Position numbers and translations under genes: made by a program. The notes beneath the pieces are model-generated. The model ran no database searches, was not told where the DNA came from, and saw nothing but the letters and a program-made list of their open reading frames with translations. Shown in pieces: positions 43,976-52,873 of a stretch of 64,000 bases of DNA. This stretch comes from DAITPV01 sp050692555 (lineage in GTDB: Bacteria > Actinomycetota > UBA4738 > CALAEC01), in assembly GCA_050692555.1 (NCBI GenBank), contig JBOGVS010000003.1:66054-130053 (forward strand), read 5' to 3'. The first letter of the stretch is position 1, and every line of letters begins with the position of its first letter.

Positions 43976-45198
43976 CCCGGTACCGCTGGGTCGCCCTGGG
44001 CCTGGGGATCACGGCCCAGGCGGCGTTCGCGGCCCTTCTCACCGGTCTCCCGGCCCTGGGTCCCGCCCTCAGCGAGGAGTTCGGCCTCTCCCTCTCGGGA
44101 TTCGGTCTGGTGCTCGGATCGATCACCGCCGGCGCCACGGTCTCGCTGATCCCGTGGGGACTCATCGCCGACCGCCTGGGCGAGCGGGTGGCGCTGGCGG
44201 TGGGCCTGGCCGGCTCGGGCCTGGCACTGGCCGCCTCGGCCGCGGGGGGACCCGTGATCCTGGCGGCGGCCCTCCTGGTGGCCGGCATGCTCGGCTCCGT
44301 GGCCAACGTGGCCAGCGGCCGGGTGGTGATGGGCTGGTTCGAGTTCGAGCAACGCGGCGTGGCGTTCGGTCTGCGACAGGCGGCTGTGCCTCTGGGAGGA
44401 GCCACTGCCGCGTTCACCCTTCCGGCGCTGGCGGCTCGGATCGATCCACGAGCCGGGCTCCTGGCCCTGGCCGCCGGATCCCTGGCCGCCAGCGTGGCCT
44501 GCGCGACGTGGCTCCGACCGGCGTCCGGCGGTGCATTTCCCTCGGTCGGAGCCCGGGCCACCCTCCGGGATCGGAGGATCTACCGGCTGGCCACCGCAAG
44601 CGGGGCCCTGGTGCTGGCCCAGGTGTGTGTGATCGGATTCGTGGCCCTGTTCCTGGCCCGGGAGCGAGGGATGTCCGCGGTCGCTGCCGGCTCGGTGCTG
44701 GCGATCATCCAGGTCCTGGGAATGATCGGCCGGGTGGTGACTGGGCGGTGGTCGGATCGCCGGGGGGCGCGGATCGCCCCCCTTCGGATTCTTGCCGCGG
44801 CGATCGCGATCGCCTGGTTGGCAACCCCGCTGGCCTTCGGAGTGCCGCTGCCGGTGCTGATCCCCATCCTGGTGGCCTCCGGGGCCCTGTCGTTCTCCTG
44901 GAACGGCCTGGCCTTCGCCGCCGTCGCCGAGCTCGCGGAGCCCGGCCGGAGCGGGACGGCCATCGCCATCCAACAGACGGCCCTGTTCGGGACCGCGGCC
45001 CTGGTCTCTCCGTTGTTCGGGGCGCTGGTGGAGGCCACGTCCTGGCCCCTGGCCTTCGCCGTCACGGCGCTGGGGCCGGCCGCCGCCTGGTCCGCCCTCT
45101 GGCCGGGGCCGAGCGGCGGACTGCGGGGGCCGGCGTGGATCGAGGGGGAACGCCCATCTAAGTACGCCTCTAAAGGTCCTTCACCACGGGTTCGATAG
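43972..45198 (+). CDS. MFS transporter
   Basis: This is a 408-residue major facilitator with twelve predicted helices. The loop 2-3 signature appears as GLIADRLGERVALAVG, with a related GRWSDRRGARIAPLR after helix 8. Its substrate is unknown. Organic anions or drugs are possible, because the CynX/NarK-like pattern is weak. GTG 43972 is translationally coupled to pepN, which may hint at peptide-derived substrates. It is followed within nine bases by the c-di-GMP gene. Confidence 0.85.
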   Translation: MTRYRWVALGLGITAQAAFAALLTGLPALGPALSEEFGLSLSGFGLVLGSITAGATVSLIPWGLIADRLGERVALAVGLAGSGLALAASAAGGPVILAAALLVAGMLGSVANVASGRVVMGWFEFEQRGVAFGLRQAAVPLGGATAAFTLPALAARIDPRAGLLALAAGSLAASVACATWLRPASGGAFPSVGARATLRDRRIYRLATASGALVLAQVCVIGFVALFLARERGMSAVAAGSVLAIIQVLGMIGRVVTGRWSDRRGARIAPLRILAAAIAIAWLATPLAFGVPLPVLIPILVASGALSFSWNGLAFAAVAELAEPGRSGTAIAIQQTALFGTAALVSPLFGALVEATSWPLAFAVTALGPAAAWSALWPGPSGGLRGPAWIEGERPSKYASKGPSPRVR

Positions 45199-45206
45199 CC
45201 CTGGGT

Positions 45207-47897
45207 ATGGACCTTCGGGGCCGCTTGTCCGCTGCTGCCCGCTCCCGGCATCGCGACGAGCGGGGGACCCATGATCTGCTGGGCCGCTATCGCCGCATCT
45301 TCCTGGTCGCCGTTCTCGCCGTGGCCCTGGTCCTGGTCCCCGTGGCCCTTCTGGAGCCGGGGTTGGATCCCCGCCTGAGGGGAGCCTCCCTGGCGGGACT
45401 GGTGTATCTGGTGGCCTGGTGGATCCAGGTGTACCGGTCCAGCCGGGTGGGGCTGGTCGGAGGCCTGGTGGAGGTGGCGGCTGTGGTGGCCGCCGCATCC
45501 GGCCTGGTGGCCACCGCCCTCCCGCTGGTTCTGGTGGCGGCCGGGTATCGATGCTCGTTCGGGTCCCGAGGCCAGGCCGCCTGGTCGATCCTTCTGTACA
45601 GCGGGGGGCTGGTGGGGCTGTACTTCCTGACCCCGGGGCATACGGGGAGCGCGGAGGTGGCCCAGCAGGTCGTGGCGGTGGGCGCCGTGGGCCTGGTCGC
45701 TCACGTGTTGGCGGCGACCCTCGGCGAACACTCCAGGACCCTGGTTCGCGAGCGGATCCTTTCGAGGGTTGGCTCCGACCTGGTGGCCTCCCGATCTCGC
45801 CAGGACATCTACCGGGCCGTCGAGACGGCGCTGAGCGAGCTGGGAGCCGGGCTGACCGACGTGCGGTTGACCCTGGCACTGGGCACTCCGAGCCGGATGA
45901 CCGTGGTGGCCGCGGCCGGTTCCGGGGTCGACGAGGTCCGCGGAGCCAGCATGACGGTCCCCGCCCTCCTGGGCGACATCCAGCAGGACCACCTGGCGGC
46001 CGGACGGGGGCTGAGGGTCCCGGAGCAGACCGAGGGGTTCCTTCCCTTCGAGCCCAAGCAAGGCCCGTCCCTGGTCGTTCCGCTCAAGACCCAGGACGAG
46101 CTGACCGGGCTGATGACCTTGGAGACCGATACCACCGTCCCAGGCTGGGTCGAGGAGACCCTGGTGTTCCTGGCGGCGCAGACCTCGCTGGCTCTGGAAG
46201 GAGCGGCGCTCACCGAGCACTTCCGGTCGCTGGTCCAGAACTCCTCCGATGTGATCACCGTGATGGGAGCCGACGGGACCATCCGATACCAGAGCCCGGC
46301 GCTCGAGCGGGTGTTCGGTCACCGCCCCGAGGACCTCTCGGGCCGCGGCCTCGCGGAGATGGTGCACCCCGACGACGCCGCGCGGGTCGGCAAGGTGCTG
46401 GCGGAGGCCGCCGACCTACCGGGTGCCCGCCGCTCGGTGGAGGCCCGCTGGCGGCACGGGGATGGGACGTGGCGGCACGCCGAGACCTTCGTCAACAACC
46501 TGCTTCACGATCCGACCGTCAGGGGCATCGTGCTCAACACCCGGGACGTCACCGAACGGAAGCAGCTCGAACGCGAGCTGGCCCATCGGGCCCTGCACGA
46601 CCCGCTCACCGACCTGGCCAACCGAGCCCTGTTCCGCGAAGCGGTGGAGAAGGCCATGGCTCGGATGGCCCGGACGGGCCATGCCGTGGCCGTGGTGTTC
46701 CTGGACGTGGACGACTTCAAGGACGTCAACGACAGCCTGGGCCATGCCGCGGGGGACCGTCTCCTGGAGGCCATCGCTCAGCGCCTGAGTGGGTGCGTGC
46801 GCCCCTACGACGTGGCCGCCCGGCTGGGCGGCGACGAGTTCGCCGTGCTCCTGGAGGCTGCCGGGGAGGAGGTGGCCTCCCGGGTGGCCGCTCGCATCAT
46901 CGACGCCATGCAGGCCCCAATCACCATCGACGGGCTGGAGATCTCCACCCACGCCAGCCTGGGGATCGCGGTGGCCAAGGGTCCGTCGGTGGGCGTCGAC
47001 GAGCTGCTCCGGAACGCCGACGTGGCCATGTACCGCGCCAAGGGCCGGGGAAAGGGCCGGTTCGAGGTCTACGACTCCAACATCGATACCTCGGCCATGC
47101 AGCGGATGGAGTTGGCCGCCGATCTCCGGCGGGCCCTCGACCGGGGCGAGTTCGAGCTCCAATACCAGCCCATCGTCGCGCTCGATGGCGGGAAGGTGCT
47201 GGCCATGGAAGCTCTGCTCCGGTGGCAGCATCCCGAGCGGGGCCTGCTGCTTCCGATCGAGTGCGTGCCAACCGCGGAGGAGACCGGCCTGATCGTGCGG
47301 ATCGGCCGGTGGGTCGTGGAAGAGGCGTGTCGCAAGCTCAGGGCGTGGCACGAACGCCATCCCCGCCACCGCCATCTGGCGGTTGCAGTCAACGTCTCGG
47401 CCCGTCAGCTCCAGGACGCCGGCTTCGTGGGGGACGTCCTGGAGGCCCTCGAAGCCGCCGGCGCCGATCCCGGCTCCCTGATCCTGGAGATCACCGAGAC
47501 TGTGCTGATGCGGGACACGGAGGAGATCCGCCAGCGCCTGGAGCAGCTCCACGCGGCCGGCGTGCGCCTGGCCATCGACGACTTCGGGACCGGCTACTCC
47601 TCATTGAGCTATCTCTCGCGGTACCCCGTCGACATCCTGAAGATCGACCGGTCCTTCATCGAGGGGGTCGGCGGCCCCACGGACCTCACCCCGGTGATGA
47701 TCTCCATCGGCAAGACCCTGGGCCTGCAGACGGTGGCCGAGGGCGTGGAGTCCTCCGAGCAGCTGACCAGGCTTCGCGAGCTCGGCTGCGATGCCGCCCA
47801 GGGCTATCTGTTCAGCGCCCCGGTGCCGCCCGTCGAGGTGGAGGACATTCTCGGTCGGGGCGTGGTGGCGTCGGGTCTCCACGCCCCGACGACCTGA
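45207..47897 (+). CDS. Bifunctional GGDEF-EAL protein with GAF and PAS domains
   Basis: This is an 896-residue c-di-GMP enzyme. A membrane region of about six helices spans residues 27-190, followed by a GAF-like domain (195-340), PAS (343-460), GGDEF (465-630) and EAL (640-885). The cyclase motif LGGDEFAVLL is intact. The phosphodiesterase motif MEALLRW and DDFGTGYSSLSYL are also intact, so both activities are possible, with PAS/GAF or membrane input deciding the balance. ATG 45207 follows the MFS gene closely. No other c-di-GMP gene is present in the window. Confidence 0.92.
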   Translation: MDLRGRLSAAARSRHRDERGTHDLLGRYRRIFLVAVLAVALVLVPVALLEPGLDPRLRGASLAGLVYLVAWWIQVYRSSRVGLVGGLVEVAAVVAAASGLVATALPLVLVAAGYRCSFGSRGQAAWSILLYSGGLVGLYFLTPGHTGSAEVAQQVVAVGAVGLVAHVLAATLGEHSRTLVRERILSRVGSDLVASRSRQDIYRAVETALSELGAGLTDVRLTLALGTPSRMTVVAAAGSGVDEVRGASMTVPALLGDIQQDHLAAGRGLRVPEQTEGFLPFEPKQGPSLVVPLKTQDELTGLMTLETDTTVPGWVEETLVFLAAQTSLALEGAALTEHFRSLVQNSSDVITVMGADGTIRYQSPALERVFGHRPEDLSGRGLAEMVHPDDAARVGKVLAEAADLPGARRSVEARWRHGDGTWRHAETFVNNLLHDPTVRGIVLNTRDVTERKQLERELAHRALHDPLTDLANRALFREAVEKAMARMARTGHAVAVVFLDVDDFKDVNDSLGHAAGDRLLEAIAQRLSGCVRPYDVAARLGGDEFAVLLEAAGEEVASRVAARIIDAMQAPITIDGLEISTHASLGIAVAKGPSVGVDELLRNADVAMYRAKGRGKGRFEVYDSNIDTSAMQRMELAADLRRALDRGEFELQYQPIVALDGGKVLAMEALLRWQHPERGLLLPIECVPTAEETGLIVRIGRWVVEEACRKLRAWHERHPRHRHLAVAVNVSARQLQDAGFVGDVLEALEAAGADPGSLILEITETVLMRDTEEIRQRLEQLHAAGVRLAIDDFGTGYSSLSYLSRYPVDILKIDRSFIEGVGGPTDLTPVMISIGKTLGLQTVAEGVESSEQLTRLRELGCDAAQGYLFSAPVPPVEVEDILGRGVVASGLHAPTT

Positions 47898-47904
47898 TCA
47901 CCTC

Positions 47905-48387
47905 TTAGACCTTCGCCTGAAGCTCCAGGGTGCAGGAAGACAGTCCCCGCTTCTCCAGGTACCGCTGGTGGTACTCCTCGGCCGGCCAGAACGTGCCGGC
48001 GGGTAGGATCTCGGTGGCGATGGGCCGGCGGAATCGGGACTGGGCCTTGCCCTTGGATGCCTCCGCCTGGGCTCGCTGATCCGTGTCGTGGGTGAAGATC
48101 GCCGTCCGGTACTGGGTTCCCACGTCGGGACCCTGGCGGTTCACCTGGGTCGGGTCGTGGCTGCCCCAGAACACATCCAGCAGCTGCTCGTAGGACACCC
48201 GATCGGGCTCGTATTCCACGAGCACCGCTTCCGCGTGCCCGGTCCGATCCGTGCACACGTCCTCATAGCTGGGATCGTCGAGGGTCCCGCCCGTGTACCC
48301 CGCGGTGGTAGCGATCACCCCGGGGACCTCCCTGAACGCCGCCTCCACCTGCCAGAAGCACCCCGCTGCGAACGTCGCCTTGGCCAT
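47905..48387 (-). CDS. msrA: Peptide methionine (S)-S-oxide reductase
   Basis: This is a 160-residue MsrA. The catalytic motif [36 protein letters not shown] and GTQYRTAIF are intact. It repairs S-methionine sulfoxide with thioredoxin-linked cysteines. CTL near the C-terminus (SSCTLEL) may hold a resolving cysteine. GGAGGAG lies eight bases upstream of ATG 48387. It converges on the GGDEF-EAL gene, which ends eight bases away. Confidence 0.93.
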   Translation of the reverse strand: MAKATFAAGCFWQVEAAFREVPGVIATTAGYTGGTLDDPSYEDVCTDRTGHAEAVLVEYEPDRVSYEQLLDVFWGSHDPTQVNRQGPDVGTQYRTAIFTHDTDQRAQAEASKGKAQSRFRRPIATEILPAGTFWPAEEYHQRYLEKRGLSSCTLELQAKV

Positions 48388-48454
48388 GATGTGTCTCCTC
48401 CCGGTCGCCAACTGTAACCCGGGGAAGGTGGGAGGGATTCCGTGAGCGAATAAG

Positions 48455-48488
48455 GGAACCGCCGGAGCCCGAAGACTCCAGCGGTTCC
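48455..48488. other. Hairpin in the msrA/DUF1918 divergent region
   Basis: GGAACCGCCGGAG (48455-48467) and CTCCAGCGGTTCC (48476-48488) pair over 13 positions with a single C/A mismatch and an 8-base loop. It lies about 70 bases upstream of msrA and about 110 bases upstream of the DUF1918 gene, between divergent starts. It is not obviously the terminator of any gene. The rest of 48388-48599 shows no open frame of interest. Confidence 0.5.
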
Positions 48489-48599
48489 AAAACCTTTATA
48501 CCCAGAGCGTGGCCGGGTGGCAAGGGGTTTGGGGTGGTCTTGTCGGACTTTCGCGAGGCCATGTTGCCGGCCGGCGCCGGGCGCGCTAAACATATGCCC

Positions 48600-48809
48600 A
48601 TGAGCGGGAAGGCAGGAGACCGGATCGTGGTCGAGTCCGAGCAGGTCGGACAGCCGCCTCGCGAGGGCGAGATCCTCGAGGTGATCGAGGGGCAGCTCGG
48701 CGTGCGATACCGGGTCCGCTGGGAGGACGGGCACGAGTCGGTGTTCGCACCCAGCGGGGGAGCGGCGCAGGTCCTCGCTCGCCGGCGACGCGGGCGCGCG
48801 CAGGGCTAA
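48600..48809 (+). CDS. DUF1918 domain protein
   Basis: This is a 69-residue protein that matches DUF1918 closely: GDRIVVESEQVGQPPREGEILEV then VRYRVRWEDGHESVFAP. The family is small, beta-rich and found mainly in Actinomycetota, with unknown function (SH3/KOW-like barrel suggested by sequence). It ends in a basic tail. TAAACA a few bases upstream may be its -10 box. Confidence 0.85.
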   Translation: MSGKAGDRIVVESEQVGQPPREGEILEVIEGQLGVRYRVRWEDGHESVFAPSGGAAQVLARRRRGRAQG

Positions 48810-48852
48810 CCGGTCCGCGGAGGACCGGTCCGGGCCGGTAGGCTGTCGGCGG

Positions 48853-50070
48853 ATGGCCACTCGAACCGGGCCCCGGTTCGCGCCGCACGACCCGGAGTTC
48901 GTCGCCGACCCCTATCCCGCGTATGCCGCGCTCCGGGCGGCGGGACGGGTCCACTACGTCGAGGAGACCAACCAGTGGCTGATCCCGCATCACGCCGACG
49001 TGGCCGCGCTGCTCCGGGAACGCCGGCTGGGGCGCACGTACCTCCACGTGGCCACCCACGCGGAGATGGGCCGGCCGGAGGACGCCGAGCACACCGGGCC
49101 GTTCTGGTACCTGATCCGCAACGGGATCCTGGACATGGAGCCCCCCGACCACACCCGGGTCCGCCGGCTGGTGGCCAAGGCGTTCAGCCCCCGGATGGTC
49201 GAGTCGCTCGGGCCCACTGTGCAGCGCCTGATGGACGGGCTGGTCGACCGGGTGGCCGGTGCCGGGACGTTCGACCTGATCCGGGAGATCGCCGAGCCGC
49301 TCCCGGTGACCGTCATCGCGGAGCTCCTGGGCATCCCCGCCGACGACCGGCGCCACCTCCGTCCGTGGTCGGCGGAGATCTGCCGGATGTACGAGCTCAA
49401 CCCCAGCGAGGAGGACGCCCGGGCCGCCTCACGCGCGTCGATCGAGTTCTCCGAGTACCTGCGCGGTCTTATCCGGGAGCGCCGGGCCCGGCCGGCCGAG
49501 GACCTCATCACCGAGCTTGTTCAGGTGGTGGATCAGGGCGACCGGCTCACCGAGGACGAGATGATCGGCACCTGCGTCCTGCTGCTGAACGCCGGCCACG
49601 AGGCCACCGTGAACATGACCGGCAATGGCTGGTGGACGCTGTTCCGCAACCCCGGCGAGCTTGCCCGCCTGCGAAAGGATCACGCGTTGATCCCCCCGGC
49701 CATCGAGGAGCTGATGCGCTTCGAGACCCCACTGCAGATGTTCGAGCGCTGGGTGTTCGAGGACCTGGAGATCGACGGGGCCCGGATCCCCCGCGGTCAG
49801 GAGCTTGGCCTCCTGTTCGGCTCCGCGAATCGGGACCCCGGGGTCTTCGACCGGCCGGACGTCCTGGACCTGGGAAGGGACCCCAACCCCCTCATGACGT
49901 TCGGCGCGGGGATCCACTACTGCTTGGGGGCCGCACTCGGCCGCCTGGAGCTGGCCACCTCGTTCGGGACCCTGCTCCGGCGGGCCCCCGGGATGGAGCC
50001 GGTGGCCGAGCCGGAGTGGAAGCCGAGCTACATCATCAGGGGCCTGAAGGAGCTGCGGGTCCGGCTCTGA
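48853..50070 (+). CDS. Cytochrome P450
   Basis: This is a 405-residue class I bacterial P450. The haem-thiolate loop FGAGIHYCLGAALGR has its cysteine near residue 357. ExxR is EELMR, and the I-helix reads LLNAGHEATVNMT, which keeps the acid and a threonine. A TAGGCT box (48839-48844) ends eight bases before ATG 48853. No ferredoxin or reductase is adjacent; the tandem ferredoxins at 20214-20886 are candidate donors. The substrate is unknown. Confidence 0.93.
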   Translation: MATRTGPRFAPHDPEFVADPYPAYAALRAAGRVHYVEETNQWLIPHHADVAALLRERRLGRTYLHVATHAEMGRPEDAEHTGPFWYLIRNGILDMEPPDHTRVRRLVAKAFSPRMVESLGPTVQRLMDGLVDRVAGAGTFDLIREIAEPLPVTVIAELLGIPADDRRHLRPWSAEICRMYELNPSEEDARAASRASIEFSEYLRGLIRERRARPAEDLITELVQVVDQGDRLTEDEMIGTCVLLLNAGHEATVNMTGNGWWTLFRNPGELARLRKDHALIPPAIEELMRFETPLQMFERWVFEDLEIDGARIPRGQELGLLFGSANRDPGVFDRPDVLDLGRDPNPLMTFGAGIHYCLGAALGRLELATSFGTLLRRAPGMEPVAEPEWKPSYIIRGLKELRVRL

Positions 50071-50128
50071 CCAGGCAACTTCCTTCCGGGGGAGACGGGC
50101 CGGGCGCGACTCGGTAGGCTGCACCGCC

Positions 50129-50158
50129 ATGTCTTCGTGTCGAGCCGGTCGTGCCTGA
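50129..50158 (+). other. Nine-residue upstream ORF
   Basis: ATG 50129 opens a nine-codon frame (MSSCRAGRA) that stops inside the next gene, overlapping its GTG by eight bases. TAGGCT (50115-50120) ends eight bases before this ATG, so the transcript would start at the small frame. It could couple translation to the next gene or be chance. Confidence 0.35.
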
Positions 50159-50774
50159 ACGACGGACCCGGTGGACCGTGGCGATCACTGCCGCGGTCCT
50201 CCTGGCGGTCGGTGGTTCGCTGTGGGCCGGTCTGGCCGGAGATGGATCGGACCGACAGGGCAAGCCGGAGCCGGCGGAGCCGACCCGGTACTTCCTCAAC
50301 GTGAGCCTGGGGCAGGTCAAGGCGTTCCCGGTCGAAGGCCGGGTTCGGCTGCGACGGCTGGCCGGGCCTGCCGAGGCGGTCCGGCAAACGATGTCCGCGC
50401 TGTACACCACGGGGTTCGTCGACCCCGGCCTGTGGGGCGGTGGGCGATTCCCCTCGCTATTCGATCAGTTCGCCCGTGAGACTCGCGGCCAGGCCCGCCG
50501 GGACCTCGACCAGCTGTCGCTGGGTCGGGGCGCTACCCGGCTCGCGGAGGTGCGACCGGACCAGGCCATCCTTCGCCTCCGATTCCTCCTCGACGCCCGG
50601 CGCCGACCGGTGTCCGCGCTGGCGGCCATGGAGTTCTCGGGGACCGGCGTGGGGGAAGGGTTCGAGGTTCCCATCCGTCACTCGGGCCAATACGTGCTCC
50701 AACCGACGGGGGACCGTTGGTTGATCGTCGGGTACGAGGTCCGGGGACGGGTGGGATCCGGAGGGGGTTCGTGA
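50151..50774 (+). CDS. Membrane-anchored secreted protein of unknown function
   Basis: This is a 207-residue protein with one N-terminal helix (AITAAVLLAVGGSLWAGLA), then an extracytoplasmic domain. The domain begins YFLNVSLGQVKAFPVEGRVRL and ends YVLQPTGDRWLIVGYEVRGR. The end resembles the last strands of NTF2/SnoaL-like or Mce-associated folds, but I cannot name the family. Its stop overlaps the LCP gene (GTGA), so it likely works in the cell envelope with that enzyme. Confidence 0.65.
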   Translation: MPERRTRWTVAITAAVLLAVGGSLWAGLAGDGSDRQGKPEPAEPTRYFLNVSLGQVKAFPVEGRVRLRRLAGPAEAVRQTMSALYTTGFVDPGLWGGGRFPSLFDQFARETRGQARRDLDQLSLGRGATRLAEVRPDQAILRLRFLLDARRRPVSALAAMEFSGTGVGEGFEVPIRHSGQYVLQPTGDRWLIVGYEVRGRVGSGGGS

Positions 50775-51673
50775 CGCGGGGCCGGATCACCGCGGCGGTG
50801 ATCGGCAGCCTGCTCCTGTGGGTCGCCGCCGGCGCCCTTGCGGCCGGCCCTCAGAGTGGGGGTGAGCTCCCCGCCGCCCTGGACCGGTCGTTCGCCGCGG
50901 AATTCTCGCCGACCGTCCCGGACCGCGACCTCCTGTTCGTCCTGGTGATCGGGAGCGATGCCCGACCGGGCCATCCCGCGGCCGGGTCCCGTGCCGATTC
51001 TCTCCATGTGGTCGGGGTGAACCCCTCCAGGGGGACCGCGGGGGTGGTGGGGATCCCTCGGGATTCCTACGTCCCCATCCCGGGTGTGGGGACCCGGAAG
51101 ATCAACGAGTCGCTGTTCTACGGCGGTCCACAGCTCACCGTGGCCACCGTGGAGCGGCTCACAGGGATCCGGATCGACGCGTACGTGCTGGCGGCCTTCG
51201 AGGAGTTCCGGCAGCTGGTGACCGCGGTGGGAGGCGTTGAGGTGGACATCCCCTATGCCATGAGCGACTCGGCCTCCGGGGCTCATTTCCGGCCGGGGCC
51301 CACCCGTCTGGACGGCCCGGAGGCCCTGGCGTTCTCCCGGGACCGCCACGACGTTCCCGGTGGGGACTTCGGCCGTTCGCTGAACCAGGGCCGGTTCCTG
51401 GTCGCCGCCCTCCGGGAGTTCCGCGGCGACGTGGCCGGTGACCCTGTGCAGCTGTTCCAATGGATCATCGGGGGGGTCCGGTACCTCCAGACCGACCTGA
51501 GCTTCGGCGAGGTGATCGAGCTGGCCCTCGCGGCGGTGGGGCTCGACCCGGGCGAGGTTCGGAACAAGGTGGTGTCGGGGAGCGGCGGGAGCGTGGGCGG
51601 CCAGAGCGTGGTCCGCCTGGGTTCGTCGGCCCAGGCGATCTTCCGGGACCTGGCCCGGGACGCGTCGTTCTAG
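50771..51673 (+). CDS. LytR-CpsA-Psr (LCP) family protein
   Basis: This is a 300-residue membrane-anchored LCP protein. LFVLVIGSDARPG, SRADSLHVVGVNPSRGTAGVVG and IPRDSYVPIPG carry the conserved arginines and aspartates that hold the polyprenyl diphosphate. FSRDRHDVPGGDFGRSLNQ follows. LCP enzymes attach wall glycopolymers to peptidoglycan. Starting at GTG 50771, the protein has a signal anchor in its first 25 residues. The heptose operon in this window could supply such a polymer, but that link is speculative. Confidence 0.88.
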   Translation: MTRGRITAAVIGSLLLWVAAGALAAGPQSGGELPAALDRSFAAEFSPTVPDRDLLFVLVIGSDARPGHPAAGSRADSLHVVGVNPSRGTAGVVGIPRDSYVPIPGVGTRKINESLFYGGPQLTVATVERLTGIRIDAYVLAAFEEFRQLVTAVGGVEVDIPYAMSDSASGAHFRPGPTRLDGPEALAFSRDRHDVPGGDFGRSLNQGRFLVAALREFRGDVAGDPVQLFQWIIGGVRYLQTDLSFGEVIELALAAVGLDPGEVRNKVVSGSGGSVGGQSVVRLGSSAQAIFRDLARDASF

Positions 51674-51755
51674 GTGCCCTCGGTTTCCTCACTTCACGGT
51701 GGGGTATGGACCGAGTGACAGGACGAGCGGACCCTGATTGAGGAGGTGTCGATCC

Positions 51756-52035
51756 ATAGCGTCCCGCCGGCAGACCGACGCCGCTCGGCGGAACATCCGG
51801 AAGGCCCAGCGAGTCGCTCGCCAGAAGAAGACCATCACCAAGCTGCCGAAGGCGGTCCGCTCCGACCTCGGCCGCCAGGCGGCCAAGTCTCGGAAGCGCG
51901 GAGGCAGGCCCGGACGGGACCTGGAGGACCGAACCCGCCAGGACCTGTACAAGGTGGCCAAGGCGTAAAGGGATCTCCGGCCGCTCGAAGATGGGGAAAT
52001 GGGACCTGATCCGAGCGATCCGCAAGGCCAGCTGA
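51756..52035 (+). CDS. Basic Rho_N-like small protein, frame interrupted, unusual start
   Basis: The frame reads ASRRQTDAARRNIRKAQR, then KTITKLPKAVRSDLGRQ, and meets TAA at 51966-51968 after DLYKVAKA. One base further on, the next frame continues KGISGRSKMGKWDLIRAIRK and stops at 52035. Joined, these give a Rho_N-type end (DLYKxAKxxGIxGRSKMxKxxLIRAI). So the sequence has an extra base at the stop, or ribosomes shift there. GAGGAGG sits nine bases before ATA 51756, which is where homology would begin. TTG 51738 is the only standard start in frame. Confidence 0.6.
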
Positions 52036-52102
52036 CCAGGAGCGCATCCGGTCCCACCTGACAAAGCGGTCGCATCGCTCCACGCCGTCCTGCGTAATCG
52101 GA

Positions 52103-52108
52103 TACAAT
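52103..52108 (+). promoter_or_regulatory. -10 box of the 63-residue gene
   Basis: TACAAT ends six bases before GTG 52115, matching the leaderless layout seen at other genes in the window. No distinct -35 element was identified. Confidence 0.55.
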
Positions 52109-52114
52109 GAACTC

Positions 52115-52306
52115 GTGACCATCCCCGTGTACCGCACTGAGGGTGGGCGCATCCTGCGGATCATCGAATCCGACGACGGTGGGCTGAACGTCGAGCTGCT
52201 TGAGGATGGCGCCTGGGTCGCCGGCCGTATAGGGATGGTGGGTCTGCGACTGTCCCCTACGACCGACAAGTTGCGCCCAGAAGAGGTCAGGGCTCTCCCC
52301 GAGTAG
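52115..52306 (+). CDS. Small protein of unknown function
   Basis: This is a 63-residue acidic protein (VYRTEGGRILRIIESDDGG, LEDGAWVAGRIGMVGLRLS). The near-consensus TACAAT promoter supports expression from GTG 52115. No domain is recognised. Its last 20 bases overlap the convergent methyltransferase remnant. Confidence 0.55.
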   Translation: MTIPVYRTEGGRILRIIESDDGGLNVELLEDGAWVAGRIGMVGLRLSPTTDKLRPEEVRALPE

Positions 52307-52819
52307 CCGCCCGGAGCCACTCCCGCCCCTCGTCAAGCCACCCCCGGATGGTCAACCCGCTTCGGCCCAGCTGGTCCTGGATCGCCTCCGCATCGAGGAG
52401 CTCCGATCGGTACTCCTGGGTCCAGGTGCGGTCACCGATCGAGTACTCGGCCACCGCGTGCAGGACGTTCCCCTCCCAGGCCCTTACCCGGGTCCGGATC
52501 CGCACGTCGCCGTAGGTCGACTCGTAGGCGTCGCTCCCGACCCAACGAACGTGCGGGTGCGCCCGCTGGATCAGGACCATCCCCTGGGGCGTGACGTGCC
52601 GGGCACAGGCGTCCAGGAACGCCCGCCGCTGGTCCCGGTCCGCGGTGTTGACCAGGTAGCTGGCCAGGACGACGGCCGGGAACGTCCGGCCGAGGTCCAG
52701 CGACTCGATGTCTCCGAGGACGGTCTCGGCTCCGTGCACGTGGGCCGGTCGAAGAACAGGTTGACGGCCTCGTAGGGGGTGAGGTCGCCCGTCGCGTCCG
52801 GAGCAGCGGGGGCCCTCAC
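52287..52819 (-). pseudogene. SAM-dependent methyltransferase remnant with internal deletion
   Basis: The C-terminal 150 residues look like a class I methyltransferase: GDIESLDLGRTFPAVVLASY, NTADRDQRRAFLDACARHV, GMVLIQRAHPHVRW. The N-terminus (APDATGDLTPYEAVNLFFDR) lies in another frame and joins at about 52740. Nothing between the two carries the glycine-rich SAM motif I, so roughly 60-80 residues appear to be missing, with a frame change at the junction. GTG 52819 is the first standard start. GAGGAGG farther upstream is followed by an in-frame ACG. The gene is probably non-functional or misassembled. Confidence 0.55.
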
Positions 52820-52873
52820 AGGGCCCGGGAGGCGAGTCTTCTCCGTGGGACCTCCTCGTCCGTCGGAGGCAGA

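Noticed and set aside
45207..47908. A second long frame (829 codons) in the same direction as the GGDEF-EAL gene
   Set aside because: It is a frame-shifted shadow rich in Gly/Arg/Pro. The GGDEF and EAL catalytic motifs are in the annotated frame.
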